DNA of 64,000 nucleotides from Diplosphaera chodatii (lineage: Eukaryota > Chlorophyta > Trebouxiophyceae > Prasiolales > Stichococcaceae), in the NCBI GenBank assembly GCA_032358165.1, contig JAALGY010000038.1:1612001-1676000 (forward strand). Direction: 5' to 3'. Of the stretch, positions 1 through 11,800 are shown one piece after another (the stretch's first letter is position 1; each line of letters starts with the position of its first letter). Below the pieces are notes generated by a model, which was not told the DNA's origin, ran no database searches, and saw only the letters and a program-made list of their open reading frames with translations. The position numbers and the translations under genes were made by a program.

Positions 1-379
1 ACCCGTTTGCAGGCCTGGGCTTCTAATCATAGTGCATGCATAAATCAACCACACAAAGAATTGCGCCTATGGCAATTGCACATCTGTGAAGGGATGGAAC
101 ATGTCGTCGGTGTTCGTTCAATGGCTTTCAAACACTGTGACCGACTTCTCACACACCTCACCAGGCAAGGCATTCACCTCAGGACACCGACATCTGATGG
201 TACCTAAATAGCAGGCAAATGAGCTAATGGACCGAGGCTGGTCCAAGGCCTGGCTTCCAGCTTCCTACGACCGGGCAAGCAACAAGCATAGCACGCGCAC
301 GGGGGTATCAGTTCATGCATTTTTGTGATCAGCATATTGCAGACCAAAGTGCAGCACGTCAAAATGCCATGTAGCAGCA
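1..379. other. Unassigned left edge, probable upstream part of the AP2 gene
   Basis: I cannot assign a convincing exon here. The stretch contains short open frames only. An acceptor-like TAGCAGCAG at about 371-379 immediately precedes the first AP2-like coding segment. The true first exon of the AP2-domain gene may therefore lie here or to the left of the window. No promoter element, tRNA or repeat was seen. Confidence 0.3.
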
Positions 380-3300
380 GGTTCCAATATGTGCACACAA
401 AAACTGGCGGGAAAACATGGTGGGGCCGGGTCAAAACCAAAACCGAACACGGCGAGCAAAGTTACCACCACTGTGGGACTCACCCAACTGAGGAGGCAGC
501 AGCAAAAGCATGCGATCAGTGCGACATTTTGTGATGATCAACACGCCTGCTGCTCAAGATCCCCACCGTCTCCAGCTTGTACCTTGCCATCAGATGACGG
601 CAGTGCTTCTGGGTCTGCGCCAGCGATATTTTCATCGTGTTTAGCAAAGACGTTGCAATGCAGGGTGCTTTACAAGCTGAACGGGCCACATTACGACAGC
701 TTCCAGGTCGGCCTGAGCGCGGAGGAGATGCGGACACTGGACTCTGTCACGCTGGAGCAGCTGCTGGCGCTGCTGAAGCGTGCACACCTAGAGGTCCGCC
801 AGGGCAAGTCCAAGTACAAGGGAGTTGGCCCTGGCCGCCACGGAAGGTGGCGACTGCAATGTCAGTTCGGCAACATACGGCACGAAAAGCATTTTAGCAC
901 AGAGGACGAGGCTGCTCGCGCATATGACCGATGGGCCCTGCAACACGTTGGCAGGTGAGCCACAGAAAACAAGCACACTACTGCATCTATCAGCAGGGCA
1001 GGAGCACGTGCAACGTCCTCCAGCTGTAGTGTGTGGCAGGCTGGTTGATATCAGACAGTGCTGCTTGCTGCACCACAGGCATGCTGTGACAAACTTCATG
1101 TACTCAGGTAAGCCTCTGGCTGTGCTCTGCATTCGACGCACAGATCCATGATGTGGTCCTCTCTTTGCTTTCAACCGAGCAACGCCTTCTGCCACCTGGC
1201 TTCTAGACTACGTCAAAGCACATTGCATGATACCCAACATGATGGAGCAGCTGTAATGTTGCATTTCAGTCTACAGGTGAGGAGTTAGATGCAATCTGTG
1301 GCCCAGGAGGGGAAGCTAATGAAGGCGGTTTGGCAGCAAGGGTAGCCGGACTCGGCACAGCAACAGGCGGGCAAAGTCGCCTGCATGCAGGTCTGGTTTC
1401 CGTCTGTGTGCTGGTGGATTGCAGACTGTGGTCTGCTTAGCACGCACGTGCAGATATGTGGGAGGCATGTGCCTGCAGCTGTACCTGAAATATGGTTTGA
1501 AACAGGCCTTGCAGCGTTGCAGGCCAGCGCGCTCATCGCAGACGCAAGGTGGCCTCCGAGTCCGAGTGCGAGGCGTCAGCCGAGGACAGCTCCAGTGATG
1601 GGGAGGACATGGACCTGGATACAGTGGCGCCTGCTGGTGAGCAGCGGGAAGCAACAACTCAATGCTGTATTGGGCACATGACATGCAGTAGTAACCATAC
1701 CATCAGGCAGGTCAACTGGCTTAGCTGCAAGCATTCCTTGCCAGTTGCTCCATCAGCTCAGAATGCTGATGCTGCCATGCACGGAGGATGCATGCATGGC
1801 ACGGTGTCTGTTTACTGGCCCAGAGGTGGGTTGACAACTGACTGCAAGTACATGCCTTGCAGCTGGCACCGGCATTGCAGGGCGCCTGCGGCGGCAGAAC
1901 AGGCTGCGCCAAACCATGCGAGAGGCTGACAGCGGCTCGGAGGGCATCGAGGAACAGGGCACGTCTGAGCGAGACACAGATGAGGAGGTGAGGCCATGTG
2001 CATGTTGAGCTTCCTGGTGTCAATGTGCATGACTGATGTCCGCAGCCAGGCGTCTTGTCAACCATACCAGAGTGTGGGTGCTGCGATTAATCTGCTGAAG
2101 GCTGATGGCATGCATGTTTGACAGCGATCCTGGGTATGAACGACATGCTGGGTCCACCGAGTATCTCGACATGGCATAATCCTTGTGCTGAGTCTCTGGG
2201 ACCTGCATGATCACACGTTGATTACGCCTGTTAAAGACAGGACCCCTGGTTACGCCTGCAGGATGATGCTTTCCAGTTCCCAGCAGAGCCAGACGGCAGC
2301 TTTGAGTTCCCTACCGAGCCTGAACCCTCTGATGACGATGCCATCGCCATGCCACCATGCAAGCGCGGACAGCCTTCTGGTGTCGTGCCCTTCGATCAAC
2401 TGAGTGAAGGTGGGTTCTGGGACCTGCATAGTATCACCAATCTACAGCGCAAGGACAGATGTCCATAAAACAGAAACAGAAGAGCAGTTGTACAGATGAT
2501 GGCTGTGTCCATGGGCTTGGCTCGCTTGCACATACTCTGCTACCCTGTTAGGCCGGTACTGCATTGTACGACAGCAGCCTACGGCTGCATGTGCGCAACG
2601 TTGTACATGGCTTACTTTTAGGTCTGCATGGACCGCTACACTTTTTAGCAGGTGGTGGATACGCATCTCTCATGTCTGGGATGCTGCTCTACGCCACCTT
2701 GATCATTTCCCTGCAGGCAGCTTGCAGGAGCTGGCAGATATGGAGTGCTTCCCAGGGTGGCACGAGTATTTCCAGCCTGCAGAGCTGTCACTCGACCTGC
2801 TAAGCGTCCCATCGCCACATGAGCAGACAAAGACGCCCAATCCATATGACAGTATGCTTTGTTGTTGACCAGCTGGCTTACTGTTCGCATGAATATATAC
2901 TTGCATGACCCAGCATGCACCTCTGTTTTCTCGTGCAGCGGTTGCTGAATAAAGGCTGCCTTGTGTAGTGGGCAGGGTGAACTTCCTCAAGTACGCCTGG
3001 AACCACCAGAAGAGCCTGCAGGCGGAGGGCGGTGCCGGGTGCGTGATCAACGCGCCCCAAGCTGAAGTCTGTGACGCTGTTGCGTCCTGATCAAAACCAC
3101 CATTACTCTCATGTGTCCCATTCGGTTCAGATCACCCCTGTGCTTCAGGGTGGAACGATCCATCAGTCTCATCAAGGAGGCAGCGGCCCGTGGAAAAGCC
3201 ATGCGGGCTGCTGCAGCTGCCACCGCAGCCACAGCACCTGCCAATGGGGCGCAAGCTCCTGTTGCTGCAGCCGTTGCTGTGGCCACTGGCACAAGCCACA

Positions 3301-4970
3301 CTGCTCCAGGTTGGTCATCCCACTCACTGACATGAGCAAGCATAGCTTTGCACAACTGCTTAGGATATGTCAACTGCAACATTGCCTGACAACATTCGCA
3401 AATTGTTGCCGACTTCAGGTGTGACCGTGCAGCTTCCTGCCAGCAGTGGCCCGTTGTGCACATCTGAGCTGCTGGCAGCCGCTTCCGGGCCCTCTGTGAG
3501 AACAGCCTCAGCCGTGCCACTGCAAAGCGCCACTGCAGCGTCTGCCAGACCGCAGGCGCTGCTGCCTGCGAATGTGACAGCCTCAGCGGCGGCAACACCG
3601 GCGCCAGTCCCAACAGCAAATGTTGTGAAAGACTCTGCGCCAGAGGCTGCTGCAGAGGTGCCAGCTGGCATGACGCCAGCAACTTTTGCAGCAGCTCAGG
3701 TGCGCAATGGCAGATGGTGACGTACTGCGAATTGCACCTTAGGACAGACGTGCTCAAAGCTATGAGCTACCTGTTTTCTTTCTCCTCTGTTGAGGCGCTG
3801 TCAGCGTGCAGTGTGACGTGTGTATCTGCGATTGTACTGCAGTCGAGAGTGGTCATGTGATGTCTGTCATCACATATCATACAGTTTGTCACGCATTGCT
3901 GATAGCCTTCGTTTTTGACAGATCGCGTCGAGAAGCTGAACTGCCTGTGGCTGATGGCGCATGGCTGTTGCATCTCACAGAGGCACAAGGCCACAAGCAA
4001 CTGTCAACTTGACCAGTTCTGGCTTCGTTCCCCTGCAGCGAGCGGGCATCACAACAGAGAGATACCTGGAGATGCTGGGGCGCCTGGGTCTGACGGCGCA
4101 GGAGTATGAAGCGGCAATCTACCGGGAGTGGATGACACCCGACCACATGCTGGCACAGCACGACCCGGTGAGTCTTACTGACAGAAGGCGTGCAAATGTG
4201 GCATGACCGGCTTGGGTGTCTTTTTAGCCTGTGTCTCTACAGTGATGTTGTGATGCAACGTAAAATTGGAGGTACTAGTCTCATCTCATCTCATCTGCAA
4301 AGCTGCACAGTGACTGACGTGATGTGACCTAGCATGTACGTATGTTGTACATGCACAGGTGGTGCTGCCTGTCCATATCAGTCTGACCTCATTGCACCCG
4401 AATGCTGTGCAGGAAGAGCGCGCCAGCATTAAGGAGTGCGACCAGACGTTCATCGACACCCAGCTGCAATTCCCAGTACGCACATTGCTGTTGCAGTTCG
4501 TTTCCATCTTGCATCATATGCTGTATAGAAGTAGCATGGACGCCCAGTGCACAGCAAGCAGGTGGAGTTGTCACCAGTGCATGCCATCAGGCAGGTTCCA
4601 CCGTGCACTCGATCCACCATTCATGCATGCCATGCCTTGCACTCACATCCCTGTATGATGCCTTGGGCCGCAGGTGCTCAAGCCATCAGACACACCATCC
4701 TACAACAGGGATCCGTATGCTGACGATCCGCCGCCCAACAGGGACGCCACAACACCCGAGTGGCATGTGCGATTGCAATGCTACATCTGCAGTGGCTGCA
4801 CCAACTGTAAGCTTGCGCCAGAGGGCTGCACACAGCAACCTACAACTGGCACCTTCAAGTGACCAGCCGCAAAGCTCTGCTTGCAGGAGTGGTATGACCA
4901 ATACAGTACCAAGCAGACGGCAGAGCTCGAGCAGCTGCTTGCATGGTGCCAGCGCTGCCAGCAAACATGA
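380..4970 (+). CDS. AP2/ERF-domain protein, multi-exon, 5' end unresolved
   Basis: This is a putative DNA-binding protein with two AP2-like segments. The first, at about 380-530, has a GRVKTKT strand and a CGTHPTEEAAAKACD helix start. The second, in exon 664-954, has KYKGVGPGRHGRWRLQCQF followed by STEDEAARAYDRWAL, close to the AP2 consensus with its AARAYD signature. Later exons, joined by GTGAG/TGCAG introns, cover about 1541-1636 (RRRK plus an acidic Ser-rich tract), 1881-1987, 2262-2409, 2717-2851, 2976-3066, 3149-3309, 3364-3699 (Ala/Pro/Thr-rich linker), 4039-4167, 4359-4475, about 4680-4770 and 4887-4970. The last exon ends in AWCQRCQQT and TGA. The post-AP2 region (ITTERYLEMLGRLGLTAQEY and onward) belongs to no family I recognise. 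The call of AP2-domain protein is firm. Transcription-factor function is inferred from the family. Exon boundaries before 664 are uncertain. Confidence 0.65.
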
Positions 4971-5846
4971 GGATGACCTGGGGCCATGTCTCCTGGCGTC
5001 GATCACGTGAATACATGGGCGTAGCATTGCGTAGGAGCACAGGAGGCAGTGTGTCCTTTTCAGCGGCAGTCGGTGCCCTTCCGCGCCCCTCTGCTAGCCT
5101 CGGCAGCGTCGGGATCCAAGCACAGTACAGCGAAACCGCCTGGCTGGATGCTCTGGCACCGGCATGGAGCACTCGGTGGTGTAGACGAGGACCTGCACCC
5201 GTACTGATGAAAACTATCTAGCAACCGCCATCCTACCTTAGCAGTCGTCTATTTGCCATTCACAGCAGCTGCAACGGTCAGGGCTGCTTGGCTGCTGGTG
5301 TATGTGGGAAACCACCGGCAAAACATGCCAACAATGATCGAGTGCCACTGTACCCTTTCGCTGCGAAAGTTTTGTTCCAGGGCTGTGTAGCACGCAGATG
5401 TCGCCCGAAGTTCGTGCACTGTTATGTTTCTCAGATAATCCGCTACTGCTGCTGGACGCGGAGCAGGGGCACAAGCATGGCCCACACAAGGTGCCAATTG
5501 CTTTGCGGAACAAAAGCATTGCCTTCACTGCTGTTATGTCTCTGACATGCAGACCCCAACCATAACTGCGTGATGGAGTGATGAACAAGTGCGTGTATCG
5601 GCATTTCACATCTAGGACGCGAAGTATTTCAGTTTTCAAGCACGCACTGATGGGTGTTCGGGTCTGCGTATTGTAGCGGACGACTGGTCGACGTGCTTAT
5701 GGGCTGCTGATGCTTATGAGGTTCCTCTAATGAGCGATCATCAGAAAGCGGTTAATCAGCAAACGCGCACGCCGTCAGCTTACTGCGCATGCAAGCGCAG
5801 CGCCTGTAGAGCAAGCAACTCTGAGGAGTAGCTACCGGCTGTCGGG
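4971..5846. other. Intergenic region between the AP2 gene and the large unknown gene
   Basis: About 880 bases follow the AP2 gene stop and precede the ATG at 5847. It must hold the 3' end of the first gene and the promoter and leader of the second. Open frames are short and lack splice-consistent neighbours or any recognisable domain. No TATA box or TGTAA poly(A) signal is convincing. Confidence 0.4.
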
Positions 5847-8800
5847 ATGGACGGCGCCGACCTGGATGAGGTCATCGATACGCTGCGGGATCAGGCGCTG
5901 CGGCTGGAGGGGCAATACGATCGTGCTGGCATTGCCGCTGCAGCCAAGTGCGGAATGTGTCAATGGCGACCAATCAGAACTGCAGTACACGGCGTGGGAC
6001 GTCTGCTGTAACATGTCAATGCTGTCATCTCAACACCCGACGACTGTGTGGGCAACTGTGATCAGGAACCCTGCCGATTAATCATTTCTTACTCCGCCCA
6101 CCCTGCACCATGCACGCAGATGGGAGGATGACCGGCCGGGGCTTAAGGAGCTCATCGGCGCGCTGTCGGAGACGCGGGACCTGATGCGACGCGAGATCAA
6201 GGCGCGCACAGATGCGCTGGCCTCAGGCGGAGCGGCCGCGCAGGCAGTCGGCGCGGGCGTCACAACCGGCTTCAATGTCATCCAGGTGCTGCTGCTCTCG
6301 CAATGTATGCTCTCAAATAGCTCGCAATGAGACCGGGACAGGAGGCCTCCATGAGAATTGAGTCCAGCGGCTGTTCGCACCATACGAGTTGGCATTGGCC
6401 TGATGCTCAGGAGATAGTTGCGTGATACATGTGCAGTCGCGGGCGGGGCAGGACGGGAAGCCGCTGCCCACGGAGTCGCTGATGGCGGAGCGGGACCGGC
6501 TGGTGGAGGCGCTGGCCACGCTCGACGGCCAGATCGCGGCGGCGCGCGCCGACCTGCAGGCCCTGTGCCGCACCGACGAGCAGGAGCTGTGCGAGAGCCG
6601 CCTCATCATCCTGCAGGTGCTGCGGTGCATTTGCGGTACTACCAGAGTGGTGTTGTTGACACATGCTGTCCAGGTGCAGCGGTCTACTTCCTGGGGGAGC
6701 GAGGTAACCAGTGACGCAGGACACAGGCTCTCGCAGCATTGGCGCTCAACAGTAGTGGGTTACTGGGTGGAAGCTTGAGCATGGGGTGCATGCATCTGAA
6801 GGCGGCTACCACACGGCCCGCAGGACACGCGGCGCATGTACCAGGATGAGGTGGACATGATGGAGATCGAGCTGCTGGGGCGGGAGCGGGCCGAGCGCCT
6901 CGCCGCCGAGCGCGCCACTGCGGAGGCCAGCGGCCGCGCCGAGCTGGCCCGCATGCAGGTGAGCTTCACGGCGTCGGGGGTGTCTGGGATTGTGGGTTTG
7001 GCCTCTCCTGTGCTTTGAGGCACAGATTGCAGCCACCGCTCCCAGATGGCATGTGCTGCCTGAAGACTGCTGGGCTTGTGCACACCATGAAACACTGGAG
7101 TACACCTGCAGGACGCCTTGACGGCGACGGAGCAAAAGCTGGACATTGCGAAGAAGCGGTTGTACTTCCCCGCTGCAAAGGGCTATGGGTGAGGACCCGC
7201 TGCAATTGCCGTGCACAGCGTCGAATGGCTGCACAAGCGCAGCATAGTTGTGTGGCAATGAGGTGTTTGCCCTATCTGTGCCACAGTATGAGCTTTGGCA
7301 GCAATGGCATTTATGTTGGCGGCAAGGACACATTCATTTCAGAGCTCAGTGGGAACTGGAACGTCAAGGGCGAGGTGTTCCCTCAGGTGGGTTCGTCAAG
7401 CTGTGTCGTGTGACAGCTGACGTGCAACTGACATATCAGGACCGGGTGCCAGTTGATGTGGTCGTTGGTGAGGACCCTGGGATATATGCTGCAGGGCATC
7501 ATGGGCAACCAGGGGCCTGTTCCCCGTGTTACGGTGACGCTTGGCATGCCGCCACCCAAAACCGTGCAGAGGTGTGCACCGCATACCAGCATCGTCAGCA
7601 AGATCGGCAGCAGTAGTATCACGATTTATTGCAATACGTTCCACCTCAGCCCATCTGCAGCAGTGGTGATCGCTTCTGGACTTGATAATCAAGGCGCCAA
7701 GTGCTGGCGACATGCAGGTCGAGCGGCAGCGCCACATACCAGCTCCACCGCAGCAGCGGTTCGTTCCGGTCGGCGCAGCAGCAGGCGGCAGCCGCAGCCG
7801 CCCGCCAGGCAGCCGCCGCCGTCCACCCCGAGTCGCCGCTCAGGGTGTGATGCTGCAGACGAGTGTGTGGAACGTCGTTTCTCCATTCTGGCGCTGGTGT
7901 CGCATTGCGACCTTGCGCCAACATATCGAGACGGTTTGGCCCTGCAGTACTTAGTCGGTGTTGTTGCTGGCATGCAGCCGGCGTCAGCTCAGCTCGGACG
8001 TGCAGCAGAGCAGGACGCTGGCGTGGCCAGCCCCATGCGCCCCGGCATGGAGGCAACAGAGTACGTGTCCCCCAGCCGCTCGCCTCTGGGAGCGACAGCT
8101 GCCACATCAGCACAGCAGGTGGTGAGCACATGGGGCGGTTGTGTGAAGCCCCACATCATCTTGAGCATGCTTGTGAGCCTTGCACTGGAGGTGTCTGCAG
8201 CTCATTGGCACTTTGAATCTACAGGCTGCAGAGGCGCGGGGCAGCGTGCAGCAGCTCAGAGGCGAATTCGAGGGTGGCGGAGGGTCTGCCGCTGAACCGT
8301 CTGGCACATCTTTTGTAGCCGCCTGGCCAGCCAGCGCAGCAGAACAGCAAGCAGAACAGCAGCAGGCGGCCCAATCATTTGAACAACAGCCGCTCGGGTA
8401 TGCATCTGGTACTTTGCTTCTGCTGTGACCAATCACGCTAGTGTGTCAAGCAGCTCCTCTGCAAACGAGTCAACTCATCCCCACTGCCACTGCTGCCTGC
8501 AGGCGGACCAGCAGTGAGCTGCAGTCGCGAGCATCATCAGACGCACGTGACGCCTCGAATCGGCAGCCAATCATGGGGCTGCCACCTCGGGATCCACGTT
8601 CAAAGAGCAAGAACATGGCCATGAAGCTGATCAACAAAATCGGCAACAAGCAGCCCAAGAAGCAGATCCAGGCGCCCAAGTACCCAGGTGAGGAGATGTT
8701 TGTGATTGTGGCAGATGTATAACGAGCAGCCAGACGAGCATTTCGCCAGCAGTCATGTGGTGTTTGCTGCAGGTGATGCTGGTGAGGGTGAGAAGAGCAA

Positions 8801-11800
8801 CAGCAACAGCCTTGCGTCCCGGCTGCTGTCGAAAAAGGCCAGCAAACGCACCGACAAGCTCACCTTTGGCAGCAATGCACAGGCATGCAACCTGCCTACA
8901 CATCATCCTGCTGCACTGCAATGACAGTGTGGTGGTGTGCAGTGCACTTGAAGAGTGTGCCCGGCATCTGTGTACTGAAGCGCCTGGAGGTTTGTATGCA
9001 ACAGGGCTTGCAGCGGCGGGGCAGCGCGCTGCCGTCCTTCTCAACAGATGTGCCGGTGGCGCCGCCGCCCCTGGCATCAGCGCCGTCCGACATGGGCGTG
9101 TTTGCGCCCCAGGCCACAATCAATGGCCACCACCGCATGCCGTCAGCAGACGACCTGGACTCCCTGGCACCCCGATCCGCACGGTGCGCCTGCTGCCTGT
9201 GGCCTTAACCTCGAATGCTCATATTCATGCTCATTTGAGTTGAGTCTCGTCATTGTGAACCTTGCGAGGCTAGTCCAAGCTTGTGCTGATGTGTGAAGCT
9301 GAGGGCCACAGGACCAGCGAGGCCGAAGAGGCAGCCCAGCCCGCAGCAGCAGACTTCGATGACAGCCCGGAGGTGTCGGAGTGGCCAGACGATGAGGCGG
9401 CCATCGCAGCGCCAGCCCTTTCGCGCCAGAGCACAGGCGACTGAGCTCACAGCCTGGCCCATATGTGACTGCCGCCGGCCAAAGTCCACATGCAGAACGG
9501 ACCATTAACGCCTTAGGTTGTATGGCGCCGAGCTGACGGACAATGGGCTGTACAGGCGCGGAGAGTTGGGAGGGCCTGTCCAGCCAGGCAGGCGGCGGCA
9601 GCGACCGGGGGTCTGATGGCCAGGCGTCCACCCTCACGACGGGGCGGCGCGGCATGTTTGCCGCACTGCGCATCGAGGACCTGGGGGTCATCGGAGAAAA
9701 GGGCACCAAGGTAAGGACTAGCCTGCAGAAATATCGGGAGGATGCCTGCAATCGGGAGAGGCGTTGTACCTGAAGTGACATACATTGCAGCTATTGCTAG
9801 GTGTGGTCAGGCACTGGTACCAAGACTCCAATTGCTGCTCTCATGCATGGACACTGGCGCAGGTCCCCAATGTGACGGTGGCAGAGATCAACATCGAACT
9901 GGAGTTCCAGATGACATTTGTGCTGGAATATGATGCCTCCGCAAATGTGTGGGGTGCTCCCCGCAAAGCCAAGGCAAGTGACTTTTGATAACTAATTGAG
10001 CACCGGCACCACGCAGACTGTGCACGAGTTGCTATTCGTTGGGCATGCCTGTTAGCAATCAACAGCACCATCGTGCTGCAACCTGCAGGTGGAGATGGTG
10101 CATCTGGATCGCACCGTGCGCGGCAACAACGTCCCGCTGCCTCGCACCCTGCTCAGGTGGACTCCTTCTCGATGCTCTCGTTGCAGGGCTCACTCAGTCG
10201 AACCGTCTGCATGGTCTGGAGCCGACATGCTGCAATACACTGAGCGAGTGTGCAGCTGCGGTGCGACGCACACTGCAGTTGGAAGCAAGTGAGAACAGGA
10301 GGGTTTGATGCTTGACATCTGGTCCGCTGGCAGGTTTGTGCTCAACGCCACGCTGCCCCGCATCATCCAGCGCCGCATCCTGCGCATGCTGCCGCCCGAA
10401 CTGGGCCGCTACCTGCTGGACGGCGGCGCGGGCATCTCCACCCATGGCGAGATTGGTGAGCCTCTGTGCCGCCAGCGAGATATTGAACGGGTGCTGGACT
10501 GCCACTGTTCCAGACGTAGTGGCAGCTAGGCTGGACCGCAAGCGTATGTGTTAGATGTTGACGACAGATGAACTGTTTTCGCATTGCAAGGTGTGCACTG
10601 AGCTGCAGGCATCGTGGGGCCGGCGCTGTCGGCGCTGGATGCGCACATCAGCTATGCGCTGGGGGCGGCCACGCGGGCAAAGGACGCCCGCCGCGCCGCG
10701 CAGCATGCCGCCGCTGCACAGGAAGCACGCGCCATGCTCGGTGGGCTTGCTGAAATCTTTGGAAGTGTTGGGGTATGGTTGTGCATGACGCACTGGCCAC
10801 CGGTTCAATTTGATACTGCGGCCCCTACAATGACACCAGTGAAGCACTGCTGCGGCACGATGGACTGGGTGCTGAACGGACGGTGTGATTACCGGCAGGC
10901 CTGACCCAGGAGCAGGCGGGCGCGCTGGCGGAGCTGTTTGGCGGGCAACACAGCCTGCTGGGCAAGCCCAAGCGCGCGTGCATCGCCGACCTCATCGCCT
11001 TCTTCGTGCACCGCTCCCAGGACCAGCGCCTGTGGCCGCAGCTGTGCACGGTGTGCTTGCACATGCTGGTCAATCTGCCTGTGCTTGACTTGCCGTCCCT
11101 AAATATCCCACCTCACCAGGTGGGCATGGCTCGTTTGTCGAAGCTTCCGTGCCACATGGTCAGCGAGTGCGAGCATCACGCAGGTGTGGGACGCGGCGCT
11201 GCGGGGGGTGTGCCAGGCGTGGGGGGTGCGGGGCATGCCGCCCTTCGCGCACCTCATGGAGGTTGCGGTCGCCGGCCTGGGCCGCAAGCCCGTGCGCGCC
11301 CGGTGAGCAGCGCTGGCCTGCAGCATTCGCCTGCACATTCAGCCACATGCCCTTCACGAAGACCCCCCATGTGCCTATGAACTCGTGCATCTGGTAAGGA
11401 TCATTCACTCAGCGTTGACGCATTGCCTGTACCCTGGACCTAGTCGTCGTTCGTTTTGTGGTGTTGGGAAGCGCCGCTCGTTGATGAGCATGCTTGTCTG
11501 CAGGTTCCAGATGCACCGCTTTGAGGCGGCCGTGAACGTTGATGCGCTGCTGGGCGCGGCGCGGGACTACTTCGAGCGTGTGACGCGGGAGTACCACGCC
11601 AAGGGGCCCGGCGGCGGCCCCCAGCAGCCCCGCGACGTGGAGGTGAGCACGCCTGATCAAGTATTTACATTTCCCTTGCTACCTTGTGGATTTCGAATGG
11701 ATTGAGCATACTGCTGTCTGACTGCTGCGGCATCCACCCGTGACGGCTGCAGCTGCCTCTACAGCCCCATGAGTCCCGGCTGCAGGCAGCGCAATCGCTG

